A stretch of 64,000 nucleotides of DNA from Cellulomonas cellasea (GTDB taxonomy: Bacteria > Actinomycetota > Actinomycetes > Actinomycetales > Cellulomonadaceae). Shown here in pieces: positions 50,670-59,697 of the stretch. The translations under genes and the position numbers were made by a program. Positions within the stretch are counted from its first letter, which is position 1, and every line of letters starts with the position of its first letter. The notes beneath the pieces were generated by a model. It saw only the letters and a list, made by a program, of their open reading frames with translations, was not told where the DNA came from and did no database searches. The DNA is taken from NCBI RefSeq assembly GCF_006538745.1, contig NZ_BJLR01000004.1:1-64000 (forward strand), read 5' to 3'.

Positions 50670-53288
50670 TCACAGCCGCGGGTCCACGGCCTCCGACTCG
50701 AGCGCGAGGACCGCGAACACCGCCTCGTGCACGCGCCACAGGGGTTCGCCGGCGCAGAACCGCGTGAGCGCCTCGAGGCCGAGCACGTACTCGCGCAGCG
50801 CGAGCGAGCGCTTGCGCCCCAGGTGCCGCGAGCGCAGCCGCTCGAGGTTCGCGGGCTCGGTGTAGTCGGGGCCGTAGATGATGCGCAGGTACTCGCGGCC
50901 GCGGACCTTGATCCCCGGCTGCACGAGGCCCTTGCGGGCTCGGGTCAGGTTGGCGAGAGGCTTGACGACCATGCCCTCGCCGCCGTCACCCGTGAGGTCC
51001 TCCCACCACGTGACGCCGGCCGCGACGGACGCGGGGTCGCCGGTGTCGACGACGAGACGCCGCGTCGCGGTCAGCACGCCGGTGGGGTCCGCGGCGACGA
51101 GCGCGTCGGCGACGCCCAGGTGCCACAGGTGGTCGCGGGTCTCGAACGTGCCGGCCTCGCTCGCGAGCACCTGGAACGGCGCGAGGCGCACGCCGTCGAG
51201 CCCGTCGGTCGGCCACACGTAGCGGCGGTACGCGTCGGCGAACTGCTCGGCGTTGCCGAGCCGCGAGCGCGTCGACGCGAGCAGGGCGTCGACGGGCAGG
51301 CCCCGCGCCGCCGCGGCCTCGAGCGAGGCGACGGCGGCCGGCAGCGCGGCCCGGGCTGCCGCGCCGACGCTCGCGTACTGCGTGCGCAGCAGCTCCTCGG
51401 CCTTGACGGACCACGGCATGAGCTCGGCGTCGAGCAGGACCCAGCCCGTCGCCGCGCCGTCGGGCCCGAGCGTGTCCCAGGACCCCGTGGCGTCGAGGGC
51501 CGCGCGGACCACCGCGAGCAGCGCCTCGGACCGCGCGTCGTCGAAGAACGGTCGCCCGGTGCGGGTGTGCACGACCCCCGTCACGCCCGGGGGCATCCCG
51601 AAGCGCGACGCGGCCACGTCGGCGTCGCGGCACACGAGGACGACCGCGCGCGAGCCCATGTGCTTCTCCTCGCACACGACCTGCGCGACGCCGTCCGCAC
51701 GGTAGGCGTCGAACGCCTGCGTGGGGTGCTCGAGGAGCGGGCCGTCGGGTGCGGTCGCGCAGGGGCTCATCGTGGGCGGCAGGTAGATCAGCCGGCGCGG
51801 GTCGACGGCGAACCGGCTCATGACCTCGAGCGCGCCGGCGGCGTTCTCGGCGGCCACGGAGACGCGCCCGTGCAGGGCGGTCTCGACGACGCGCTTGCCG
51901 AGGACGTCGGTCACGTCGAGCACGCCCGGGTCGCGGCGCGCGCCCACCCCGACGCTCGCCGCACCGTCGGCGTCGGCCGCGTCACCGGCGTCGGCCGCGT
52001 CACCCGGCACGACGAAGGGCTTGGCCGGCGCATACCAGACCTGCTGCGCGGGCACCTGCACGAGCTCGCGCTCGGGGTAGCGCAGCGCGGTCAGCGCCCC
52101 GCCGAACACGCACCCGGTGTCGAGGCAGAGCGTGTTGTTGACCCAGGCCGGCACCGGCGTCGGCGTGTGCCCGTAGAGCACCATGGCGCGGCCCCGGTAG
52201 TCCTCGGCCCACGGGTAGCGCACGGGCAGGCCGAACTCGTCGGTCTCGCCCGTCGTCTCCCCGTACAGCGCGAACGAGCGCACGCGCCCCGAGGCGCGGT
52301 TGTGGAACGCCTCCTTGAGGCCCGCGTGCGCGACGACGAGCGCCCCGCCGTCGAGCACGAGGTGCGCGACGAGCCCGTCGCAGAACGCCCGCACCTCGGC
52401 ACGGAACTCCGGGGTCTCCCCCTCGAGCTGCGCGAGCGTCTCCGCGAGGCCGTGCGACGTCTGCACCTGCCGGCCGTCGAGCGCGCGGACGAGCTTGTTC
52501 TCATGGTTGCCCGGGACGGCGAGCGCGTGCCCCGCCCCCACCATCCCCATGACGAGCCGCAGGACGCCGGGGCTGTCGGGGCCGCGGTCGACGAGGTCGC
52601 CGACGAACACCGCACGCCGCCCCTCCGGGTGGACGGCGTCGACCGGCCGCCCCTCGGCGTCGTGCTCGACCACGTAGCCGAGCCGCCCGAGCAGCTCCTC
52701 GAGCTCCGCCCGGCAGCCGTGCACGTCCCCGACCACGTCGAACGGCCCGGTCTCGTCGCGCCGGTCGCTGCGCAGCGGCTGCCGCTCGATCACGGCCGCC
52801 GCGACCTCCTCGACCCCCCGCAGCACGTGCACGGTCCGGAAGCCCTCGCGGCTCAGGCTGCGCAGCGAGCGCCGCAGCTGGTCGCGCTGGCGCCGGACCA
52901 CGTGGGCGCCGAAGCCGCGGTCGGTGCGGGCCGCGTTGCGCTCGACGCACACGGCCTCGGGGACGTCGAGCACGATCGCGACCGGCAGCACGTCGTGCGC
53001 GCGGGCCAGGTCGACGAGCGAGCGCCGCGCCGCCTGCTGGACGTTCGTCGCGTCGACGACCGTGAGCAGCCCGGCGTCGAGGCGCGTCGCCGCGACGTGG
53101 TGCAGCACGTCGAACGCCGCGGCGGTGGCGGCCTGGTCGTTCGGGTCGTTCGAGACGAGCCCGCGGCAGAAGTCCGACGACAGCGTCTCGAACGGTCCGA
53201 AGTGCTCGGCCGCGAACGTCGACTTGCCCGAGCCGGAGACCCCGACCAGCACGACGAGCGACAGGGCCGGGACGGTCAGCGCGGTCAT
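50670..53288 (-). CDS. pnkp: Polynucleotide kinase-phosphatase-ligase of bacterial RNA repair
   Basis: Bacterial Pnkp heals and seals broken RNA together with Hen1. The 872-residue protein has all three parts. Kinase: P-loop VGVSGSGKST (16-23). Phosphatase (about 180-420): VVGDVHGCRAEL, FVGDLVDRGPDSPG, PGNHENKL and VVAHAG, a binuclear metallophosphoesterase. Adenylyltransferase/ligase (about 480-872): nucleotidyl Lys542 in CEEKHMGSRAV, later WVLLDAELMPW and GEGMVVKP. An Ala/Asp-rich linker of about 25 residues separates phosphatase and ligase. ATG 53288 overlaps the hen1 stop by four bases. The target in vivo is thought to be ribotoxin-cleaved tRNA. Confidence 0.95.
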   Translation of the reverse strand: MTALTVPALSLVVLVGVSGSGKSTFAAEHFGPFETLSSDFCRGLVSNDPNDQAATAAAFDVLHHVAATRLDAGLLTVVDATNVQQAARRSLVDLARAHDVLPVAIVLDVPEAVCVERNAARTDRGFGAHVVRRQRDQLRRSLRSLSREGFRTVHVLRGVEEVAAAVIERQPLRSDRRDETGPFDVVGDVHGCRAELEELLGRLGYVVEHDAEGRPVDAVHPEGRRAVFVGDLVDRGPDSPGVLRLVMGMVGAGHALAVPGNHENKLVRALDGRQVQTSHGLAETLAQLEGETPEFRAEVRAFCDGLVAHLVLDGGALVVAHAGLKEAFHNRASGRVRSFALYGETTGETDEFGLPVRYPWAEDYRGRAMVLYGHTPTPVPAWVNNTLCLDTGCVFGGALTALRYPERELVQVPAQQVWYAPAKPFVVPGDAADAGDAADADGAASVGVGARRDPGVLDVTDVLGKRVVETALHGRVSVAAENAAGALEVMSRFAVDPRRLIYLPPTMSPCATAPDGPLLEHPTQAFDAYRADGVAQVVCEEKHMGSRAVVLVCRDADVAASRFGMPPGVTGVVHTRTGRPFFDDARSEALLAVVRAALDATGSWDTLGPDGAATGWVLLDAELMPWSVKAEELLRTQYASVGAAARAALPAAVASLEAAAARGLPVDALLASTRSRLGNAEQFADAYRRYVWPTDGLDGVRLAPFQVLASEAGTFETRDHLWHLGVADALVAADPTGVLTATRRLVVDTGDPASVAAGVTWWEDLTGDGGEGMVVKPLANLTRARKGLVQPGIKVRGREYLRIIYGPDYTEPANLERLRSRHLGRKRSLALREYVLGLEALTRFCAGEPLWRVHEAVFAVLALESEAVDPRL

Positions 53289-54886
53289 CGCGCCGCCTCC
53301 TCGGCCCGGCGGAACACGGCCATCTGGGTCGGCGGGCCGACGTCCGGGTCGTCCTCGCCGACGGGCAGCAGCTCGACGCCGTACCCGTACCGCCCGGCGG
53401 TCGCGTGCGCCCACGCGGCGAGCTCCGCGCGCGTCCACTCGAACCGGTGGTCGTGGTGGCGCATCGACCCGGCGGCCAGCGTCGGGTAGCGGACGTTGTG
53501 CTCGGCGTTGGGGGTGGTCACGACGACGGTCGCGGGCGACGCCGCGCCGAACACCGCGTGCTCGAGCGCGCCGAGCCGCGGCGGGTCGACGTGCTCGACC
53601 ACCTCCATGAGCACCGCGGCGTCGAAGCCCGCGACCCGCGCGTCGGTGTACGTAATCGACGACTGCGCGAGCTCGACCCGCGCGCGCAGCCGCTCGGGGA
53701 GCGTGTCGAGGTGCAGCCGCCGCGCGGCGAGCTCGAGCGCCCGGTGCGAGACGTCGACACCGAGCACCCGCTCGACCCCCTTCTCCCGCAGCAGCGCCCG
53801 CAGCAGCACGCCCTCGCCGCACCCGAGGTCGACGACGCTGCGCGCACCGACCGCGCGGAGCTGCTCGACGACCGCGTCGACGCGCAGGCGGGCGAGCGGG
53901 GCGCGGGTCGGCTCGGGCCCTGGTTCGACGTCGTGCGTCGCGGCGGGGTCGTCCGGGGTCACGGAGTCGTCCGGGGTCGCGAGCTCGTCCGGGCTCGGGG
54001 CGCCGCCGGGGGACGCCTGCTCGTCCCGGCTCGGGGCGCCGTCCGGGGTCGCGGTGCCGTCCCGGCCCGCGTCGCCGTCCGCGGTCGGGACGTCCTCCGG
54101 CAGCTCCTCCGCGACGGAGTCGTCGTCCGCGTCGGGGAGCACGTCGTCGACCTCGGCGAGCCGAGCCACCGCGGAGTCCGCGAGCACGCGCCGGTTCGCG
54201 AGGTAGCGCCGGGCGATCTCCTCGCGCGCCGGGTGGCGTGCGAGCCAGCCCTCCCCCGCCCGGACCAGCTTGTCGACCTCGTCGGTGCCCACCCAGTAGT
54301 GCTTCGCGACGTCGAGCGTCGGCAGCAGCACGTAGAGGTGGCTCAGCGCATCGGCCACCCGCATGGTCCCCGTCAGGTGCAGGTCGACGTAGCGCGAGTC
54401 ACCCCACGCCGGCACCTGCGGGTCGAGCGGCACCGGCGTCGCGCGCACGGTCCACCCCAGCGGCTCGAAGAGGCGGACCGCCGCCTCGACGCCACCGCGG
54501 CACGGCACCGCCGGCACCCGCACCTCGAGCGGCCACTCCCTCCCGGGGAGCTCGGGCCGCGCCTCGCACCGGCCCGCCATCGCGGAGCGGAACACCCTCC
54601 CGAGCGCGACCGCGAGCATCGACGACGCCGCGTAGGGGCGGTCGTTGACGTACTCCGCGAGGCTGAACGCCGAGTCCCTCGACCCGCGGCCCTTCCCGCG
54701 GACGAGCGCGACGGGGTCGACCTCGAGCAGCAGAGCGACGGTGCACCGGCGCTCGTCGGCCTCGGGGTAGAACACGTGCGCGACCCCGACCGACTGCTCG
54801 AAGGCCTGGACCCGCGCGGGGTGCTTGTGCAGCAGGAACCCGAGGTCGCTCGCGTCGTCGGTCTCGGTCGTCAGCTCCAGCAGCAC
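53285..54886 (-). CDS. hen1: 3'-terminal RNA ribose 2'-O-methyltransferase Hen1
   Basis: Hen1 methylates the 2'-OH at the cleaved 3' end so that the repaired RNA resists recleavage. The 533-residue protein has the bacterial N-terminal Hen1 domain (about 1-245), an acidic, Pro/Asp/Ser-rich linker (about 255-325) and a C-terminal methyltransferase: VVDLGCGEGVLLRALL, then the metal-binding MEVVEHVDPPR and RHHDHRFEW, which supply Glu-Glu-His-His. The start is a GTG. It is the first gene of the hen1-pnkp operon. The linker is degenerate and repetitive (TPDD/SPDE units) and longer than I would expect for the family. Confidence 0.93.
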   Translation of the reverse strand: MLLELTTETDDASDLGFLLHKHPARVQAFEQSVGVAHVFYPEADERRCTVALLLEVDPVALVRGKGRGSRDSAFSLAEYVNDRPYAASSMLAVALGRVFRSAMAGRCEARPELPGREWPLEVRVPAVPCRGGVEAAVRLFEPLGWTVRATPVPLDPQVPAWGDSRYVDLHLTGTMRVADALSHLYVLLPTLDVAKHYWVGTDEVDKLVRAGEGWLARHPAREEIARRYLANRRVLADSAVARLAEVDDVLPDADDDSVAEELPEDVPTADGDAGRDGTATPDGAPSRDEQASPGGAPSPDELATPDDSVTPDDPAATHDVEPGPEPTRAPLARLRVDAVVEQLRAVGARSVVDLGCGEGVLLRALLREKGVERVLGVDVSHRALELAARRLHLDTLPERLRARVELAQSSITYTDARVAGFDAAVLMEVVEHVDPPRLGALEHAVFGAASPATVVVTTPNAEHNVRYPTLAAGSMRHHDHRFEWTRAELAAWAHATAGRYGYGVELLPVGEDDPDVGPPTQMAVFRRAEEAAR

Positions 54887-54969
54887 CCGCGCATCCTGGC
54901 ACGCGGGCGCAGATCGACCGAGGTGAAAACGCGCGCGGGCGGCCGGACGGGTGAGCGCCGCCGTCCGGG

Positions 54970-55305
54970 TCAGGCCGCGAGCGCCGCGTCGACCGTCTCG
55001 TGGATCGTGAAGACCTGCGTGAGCGCCGTGATGCGGAAGACCTTGAGCAGCCGCTCCGAGTCGATCACGAGCTGGAGGCGGCCGCCGTGGCCGCGCACCT
55101 TCTTGAGCACGCCGACGAGGACGCCGAGGCCCGTGGAGTCCATGAACCGCACGGGTGTGAGGTCGACGACCAGGTCCGTGCGTCCCTCGTCGATGAGGCT
55201 CGCGAGCCGTTCCCGCAGGACCGACGCCGTGTAGACGTCGATCTCCCCGGAGACCTCGACCACGGTCACGTCACCCACCGCCCGGCTGACAACTCCGACG
55301 TCCAT
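54970..55305 (-). CDS. STAS-domain anti-sigma-factor antagonist
   Basis: A 111-residue SpoIIAA/RsbV-type protein: [20 protein letters not shown], then [20 protein letters not shown], where the Ser of DSTGLG is the phosphorylation site that switches partner choice. Such proteins free a sigma factor by binding its anti-sigma kinase when dephosphorylated. No kinase or phosphatase gene is adjacent. I preferred the ATG at 55305; an ATG at 55338 would add 11 residues. It is divergent from the gene at 55596, and the 290 bases between contain nothing I can name. Confidence 0.85.
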   Translation of the reverse strand: MDVGVVSRAVGDVTVVEVSGEIDVYTASVLRERLASLIDEGRTDLVVDLTPVRFMDSTGLGVLVGVLKKVRGHGGRLQLVIDSERLLKVFRITALTQVFTIHETVDAALAA

Positions 55306-55595
55306 GCCCCACACCCCGTTTCGTCGGTTCGGCGTCATTCAAACAGACCGACGGGCGCTGCGGCGCCATCGCGTCCGTGTCGTCCGGGTACGCCGCCCGT
55401 CAGGGCGACCCCGGGACGCCCTGACGGAGGCCCGGTCACCGGGGCCGCGCCCGGTCACGCGGGCCGGGCCCGGCCGGCCGAGGAGCGACTCTGCCATGAT
55501 CGGCCGGTGCCGCTCCGCCCCCCGGTTCCCGACGCCGACGCCGGCACCGCTGCCGCGCGGCCCCGCGTGGGCAGCACGAGCGCGAGGTCCGCCCC

Positions 55596-56078
55596 GTGAG
55601 GACGAGCGCGGGTTACGGCACGCGCCCGGACGTGCTGCCGGCGGCGCTGCGGGATGCCGCCCGGGACCCGGGCTCCGGGGTCCGGGTGCTCGACGCCGCC
55701 GAGGACGCGCTGCGCTCCGGCGAGAGCCTCGGGAGGTTCGCGGCGCAGGACGGCGTGACGCTCGCCTGGCCCGACGGCCCCGGCGTCGCGCGCAGCCGGT
55801 GGGTCGACGACGCCGACCGCGTCGCCCAGGTCGACCGGTCGCTCGCGGCACGGGTGACCGGGGGCGCCCGGGTCGTCCTCGTCCCCGACAACCTCGTGGT
55901 GCCGTCCGTCGAGCTCCCCGTGGCGGTCCTGCGCGCGCATCTCTCGGCCGTCGCGGAGGCGTTCGCGGGGTTCTGGGTGTTCAGCCCCGACGACCGGCTG
56001 CTCGTGGACTGCCGGTGGGACGGCGGGCTCGTCGTCGGACCGGTCCCGGGCGGGCGCCCGTCTCCCCCGGCGCGCTGA
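55596..56078 (+). CDS. Uncharacterised 160-residue protein
   Basis: A GTG start behind GCGAGG gives a soluble, acidic protein without a signal peptide or membrane helix. Two parts are seen: residues 1-75 rich in Arg/Asp/Ala and a beta-rich C-terminal half with RVVLVPDNLVVPSVELPVAV and FWVFSPDDRLLVDCRW. I do not recognise the family. It lies convergent to nrdG with a 12-base gap and has no operon partner. Coding is supported by codon use and by the lack of a better frame. Confidence 0.55.
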   Translation: MRTSAGYGTRPDVLPAALRDAARDPGSGVRVLDAAEDALRSGESLGRFAAQDGVTLAWPDGPGVARSRWVDDADRVAQVDRSLAARVTGGARVVLVPDNLVVPSVELPVAVLRAHLSAVAEAFAGFWVFSPDDRLLVDCRWDGGLVVGPVPGGRPSPPAR

Positions 56079-56089
56079 GGCCCAGCCCG

Positions 56090-56773
56090 TCAGCCCTGCG
56101 CCGGAGCGGGGCGAGCCCGCTCCGCCGCGAGCGCCGCCCGGTACTCCTCGGTCGTCCCGTCGGGCCGCACCTCCTGCAGCACGTGGTCGCGCACCCCGAG
56201 CCCGCGCAGCGTCGAGCCGAGCCGCGCGACGTCCTGCGAGGTCAGGACCGTCGGGTCCACGGTCGTCCGGACCTGCACGTCGACGCCCGAGTCGAGCACG
56301 AGCCGCAGCGAGGCGAACGCGGCGTCCGCGCTCGGGCCGACCCGGGTGATCGCCTCGTACAGCGACGCGGGGGCCTTGACGTCGAGCCCGACCCAGTCGG
56401 CGAGCGGCAGCACCTCCGCGAGCCGGCGCGGGTAGGCCCCCGACGTGTGCAGCCCGACGAGGTAGCCCGCGTCGCGCACCTCGCGCATCGCCGCCGCGAG
56501 CGCGTGCTGGCGCGTCGGCTCCCCGCCCGAGAACACCACGCCGTCGAGCAGCCCGTGCCGTCGCGCGAGCAGGGCCCGGACCCGCGACCACGGGACGGTG
56601 CCCGGGGTGCGCGGGTCGATCAGCGACGGGTTGTGGCAGTACGTGCACTCCCACGGGCAGCCCTGCAGGAACAGGGTCGCGACGAGCCTGCCCGGCCAGT
56701 CGCACGTCGACAGCGCCGTGAGCCCCGCGATCTCGAGCGCGTCACCCGAGCCGGCGGGACCCGCACCGCTCAC
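56090..56773 (-). CDS. nrdG: Anaerobic ribonucleoside-triphosphate reductase activase
   Basis: NrdG is a radical-SAM enzyme that makes the glycyl radical on NrdD. The 227-residue protein has the cluster motif GCPWECTYCH (Cys39, Cys43, Cys46) and GVVFSGGEPTRQ, which contacts SAM. The GTG start overlaps the nrdD stop by four bases, so the pair is translationally coupled. It is a little longer than the E. coli protein, with a C-terminal extension. Oxygen-sensitive, it implies growth without oxygen or in micro-oxic niches. Confidence 0.95.
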   Translation of the reverse strand: MSGAGPAGSGDALEIAGLTALSTCDWPGRLVATLFLQGCPWECTYCHNPSLIDPRTPGTVPWSRVRALLARRHGLLDGVVFSGGEPTRQHALAAAMREVRDAGYLVGLHTSGAYPRRLAEVLPLADWVGLDVKAPASLYEAITRVGPSADAAFASLRLVLDSGVDVQVRTTVDPTVLTSQDVARLGSTLRGLGVRDHVLQEVRPDGTTEEYRAALAAERARPAPAQG

Positions 56774-58584
56774 GCGCGGACCGGCTCGAGGAACGGCGTG
56801 CGCTCGGCGTGCTCGCCCTTCTTGCCGATGTTGAACGAGCTCACGGGCCGGTGGTAGCCCATGACGCGCGTCCACACCTCGCACACGACGGGGTCCGCGC
56901 CGGGCCGCTCGTCGCCGCAGCGCTCGCACGTCGGGTGCTCCCCCGCGAGGTAGCCGTGGTTCGGGCAGATCGAGAACGTCGGCGTGATCGTGATGTACGG
57001 CAGCGCGTACGTCGACAGCGACCGGCGCACGAGCTCGCGGCACGCCTGCGCCGTGCTCAGCCGCTCGGACATGTACAGGTGCAGCACCGTGCCGCCCGTG
57101 TACTTGCGCTGCAGCTCCTCCTGGCGCTCGAGCGCCTCGAACGGGTCGTCGGTGAAGCCGACCGGGAGCTGCGAGGAGTTCGTGTAGTACGGGTTGGCGT
57201 CGGTGCCGGCCTGGATGATGTCCGCGAACCGCTTGCGGTCCTCCTTGGCGAACCGGTACGTCGTCCCCTCGGCCGGCGTGGCCTCGAGGTTGTACAGGTG
57301 CCCCGTCGCCTCCTGGAACTCGACCATGCGTGCGCGGACGCGGTCGAGGAGCCGGACAGCGAGCGCGTGCCCGTCGTCCGTCGTGACGTCCTCGAGGTCC
57401 GACGTGAAGTTCCGGACCATCTCGTTGATCCCGTTGACGCCGATCGTCGAGAAGTGGTTGTCGAGCGTGCCGAGGTAGCGCTTCGTGTAGGGGAACAGGC
57501 CCTCGTCGATGTACTTCTGGATGACCGTGCGCTTGACCTCGAGGGAGTCCCGGGCGAGGTCGAGCAGGCGGTCGAGCTCGCGCAGCAGCGTCGCCTCGTC
57601 GCCCCGGTACAGGTAGCCGAGCCGCGCGCAGTTGACGGTCACGACGCCGAGCGACCCCGTCTGCTCCGCAGAGCCGAACAGCCCGTTGCCGCGCTTGAGC
57701 AGCTCGCGCAGGTCGAGCTGGAGGCGGCAGCACATCGAGCGCACGTCGCCCGGCTTCATGTCGGAGCGGATGAAGTTCTGGAAGTACGGCAGCCCGTACT
57801 TCGCGGTCATCGCGAACAGCAGCTCGGCGTTCTCGGACTCCCACGGGAAGTCCTCGGTGATGTTGTACGTCGGGATCGGGAACGTGAAGACCCGGCCGCT
57901 CGCGTCCCCGTCGGTCATGACCTCGATGTACGCGCGGTTGATCAGGTCCATCTCGACCTGCAGGTCGCCGTACGTGAAGTCCATCGGCTCGTCGGCGATG
58001 AAGGGCACCTGCTCGCGCAGGTCCTCGGGGCACGTCCAGTCGAACGTGAGGTTCGTGAACGGCGTCTGCGTGCCCCAGCGCGACGGCACGTTGAGGTTGT
58101 AGACGAGCTCCTGGATGCCCTGCTTGACCTGGGCGTACGTCAGCGCGTCGACCCGCACGTACGGGGCCATGTACGTGTCGAACGAGCTGAACGCCTGCGC
58201 GCCCGCCCACTCGTTCTGCATCGTCCCGAGGAAGTTGACGATCTGCCCGATCGCCGAGCTGAAGTGCTTCGGGGCGCGCGCCTCGACCTTGCCCGGGACG
58301 CCGTTGAGACCCTCCTGCAGCAGCGTGCGCAGCGACCAGCCCGCGCAGTAGCCCGAGAACATGTCGAGGTCGTGGATGTGCAGGTCGCCCTCGCGGTGCG
58401 CCCGGCCGATCTCCGGGGCGTACACATGGCTCAGCCAGTAGTTCGCGACGACCTTGCCCGCGGTGTTGAGGATCATCCCGCCCAGCGAGTAGCCCTGGTT
58501 GGCGTTGGCGTTGACGCGCCAGTCGCTGCGGTCGAGGTACTCGTCGATCGACGAGCCGACCTCGACGACGGGGTGGTGCTGCAT
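56770..58584 (-). CDS. nrdD: Anaerobic (class III) ribonucleoside-triphosphate reductase
   Basis: NrdD reduces ribonucleoside triphosphates through a glycyl radical. The 604-residue protein lacks the usual N-terminal ATP-cone domain and begins directly with the catalytic region (NANANQGYSLGGMILNTAGK, LHIHDLDMFSGYCAGWSL). The C-terminal zinc site is formed by CPNHGYLAGEHPTCERCG and the radical Gly is Gly576 in RVMGYHRP, with the usual GKKGEH tail. Absence of the ATP cone implies no dATP allosteric shut-off by that route. Two NrdR-like boxes lie upstream, and nrdG follows. Confidence 0.95.
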   Translation of the reverse strand: MQHHPVVEVGSSIDEYLDRSDWRVNANANQGYSLGGMILNTAGKVVANYWLSHVYAPEIGRAHREGDLHIHDLDMFSGYCAGWSLRTLLQEGLNGVPGKVEARAPKHFSSAIGQIVNFLGTMQNEWAGAQAFSSFDTYMAPYVRVDALTYAQVKQGIQELVYNLNVPSRWGTQTPFTNLTFDWTCPEDLREQVPFIADEPMDFTYGDLQVEMDLINRAYIEVMTDGDASGRVFTFPIPTYNITEDFPWESENAELLFAMTAKYGLPYFQNFIRSDMKPGDVRSMCCRLQLDLRELLKRGNGLFGSAEQTGSLGVVTVNCARLGYLYRGDEATLLRELDRLLDLARDSLEVKRTVIQKYIDEGLFPYTKRYLGTLDNHFSTIGVNGINEMVRNFTSDLEDVTTDDGHALAVRLLDRVRARMVEFQEATGHLYNLEATPAEGTTYRFAKEDRKRFADIIQAGTDANPYYTNSSQLPVGFTDDPFEALERQEELQRKYTGGTVLHLYMSERLSTAQACRELVRRSLSTYALPYITITPTFSICPNHGYLAGEHPTCERCGDERPGADPVVCEVWTRVMGYHRPVSSFNIGKKGEHAERTPFLEPVRA

Positions 58585-58654
58585 GACGGTCTCCTCCGGC
58601 GGGCTGTGCGGGGTGCGGGTCCTGCGGTGCCGCGCCGCCTGTCCGGAATGTCTT

Positions 58655-58698
58655 CACAACATGTGGTGGTCCGCGCGGCGCCGGGCAACAAGATGTGG
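58655..58698. promoter_or_regulatory. Tandem NrdR-like boxes before nrdD
   Basis: ACAACATGTGG (58656-58666) and ACAAGATGTGG (58688-58698) are direct copies differing at one base, with a 32-base period close to three helical turns. NrdR boxes in actinobacteria also occur as two such spaced elements. The 243-base gap 58585-58827 contains them and no gene. The pxpC gene ends nearby on the same strand. Confidence 0.6.
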
Positions 58699-58827
58699 CA
58701 TTTCTATGCCCGGAGGCCCCGCGCGCCTGGGGACCTTGGTCCCGTGCCTCGCGCTGCCGGGCTGCGGGCCTGCGCAGGGACGACGATGCGCGTCCGGGCG
58801 CCCCGGCGTGTCGCTCCCGGCGCGGCC

Positions 58828-59697
58828 TCAGCGCGCGAGCGTGAACCGCACGGGATCGCCCGGGCGCAGCTGGGCCGCGGCGGACAGACCGTCGGTGCGC
58901 ACCACGGCGAGCACCGGGTAGCCGCCCGTGACGGGGTGGTCGGGCCCGAACACGACCGGCTGCCCGTCGGGCGGGACCTGCACGGCCCCGACGACGAGGC
59001 CCTCGGACGGCAGCTCCCCGCGCGGCGTTCGCGGCAGCGGCGGCCCGGCCAGCCGGAGCGCGATGCGGTCGCTCGACGGCGTCACCCGGTAGACCGCGCG
59101 GGTGAGCACGTCGAGCGCGTCCGGGACGAACCAGTCGAGCCGAGGGCCGGGCAGGACGGGCAGGACGGGCGGGACGGGCGGGACGTCGCGCTCGGGGCCG
59201 ACGTGCGGAGCCGCCGTGCCGAGCTCCGGGAGCCCGCGCGTGCCGGTGCCGACCGGCAGCACGTCCCCCGCGGCCAGCGGCGGGGGCCCGAGCCCCGAGA
59301 GCCGGTCCGCCGACCGCGACCCGAGCACCGCCGGGACGGCCACGCCGCCACGCACCGCGACGTACGTGCGGAGCCCGTGCTCCGCCGTCCCGAGCCGGAG
59401 CCGCGACCCGGCCGGCAGCCGGAGCGCCGCACCGTGGTCGACCGGCGCCTCGTCGACCCACGCCGGGCCGACCGCCCCCGTGAGCGCGACGACCGTGGTC
59501 TGCAGCGCGTGCACCTCGAGCCCGCCGAGCAGCACCTCGAGCGCGGCCGCCCCGGGCTCGTTGCCGACGAGCCGGTTGCCGAGCCGCAACGCCGCCGGGT
59601 CCGCGGTGCCCGACCGCCCGACCCCCACCGCGGCGAAGCCCGGGCGGCCGGCGTCCTCGACGAGCGTGAGGACGCCCGGGGCCAGCACCTCGATCAC
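58828..59697 (-). CDS. pxpC: 5-oxoprolinase subunit C
   Basis: PxpC forms, with PxpA and PxpB, an ATP-dependent 5-oxoprolinase that opens pyroglutamate to glutamate. The 289-residue protein has the family opening VLTLVEDAGRPGFAAVGVGR, the domain core AALEVLLGGL, and the closing VFGPDHPVTGGYPVLAVV. Older names are biotin-dependent carboxylase-like or KipA. It is the last gene of the pxpABC operon and overlaps pxpB by four bases. A short Pro/Val-rich loop (PPVPPVLPVLPGPRL) interrupts the middle. The length is a little under the family mean of about 310. Confidence 0.92.
   Translation of the reverse strand: MIEVLAPGVLTLVEDAGRPGFAAVGVGRSGTADPAALRLGNRLVGNEPGAAALEVLLGGLEVHALQTTVVALTGAVGPAWVDEAPVDHGAALRLPAGSRLRLGTAEHGLRTYVAVRGGVAVPAVLGSRSADRLSGLGPPPLAAGDVLPVGTGTRGLPELGTAAPHVGPERDVPPVPPVLPVLPGPRLDWFVPDALDVLTRAVYRVTPSSDRIALRLAGPPLPRTPRGELPSEGLVVGAVQVPPDGQPVVFGPDHPVTGGYPVLAVVRTDGLSAAAQLRPGDPVRFTLAR

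Noticed and set aside
50727..53489. A 920-residue plus-strand frame opposite pnkp
   Set aside because: It mirrors the codon bias of pnkp, has no domain-like motif and no ribosome site.
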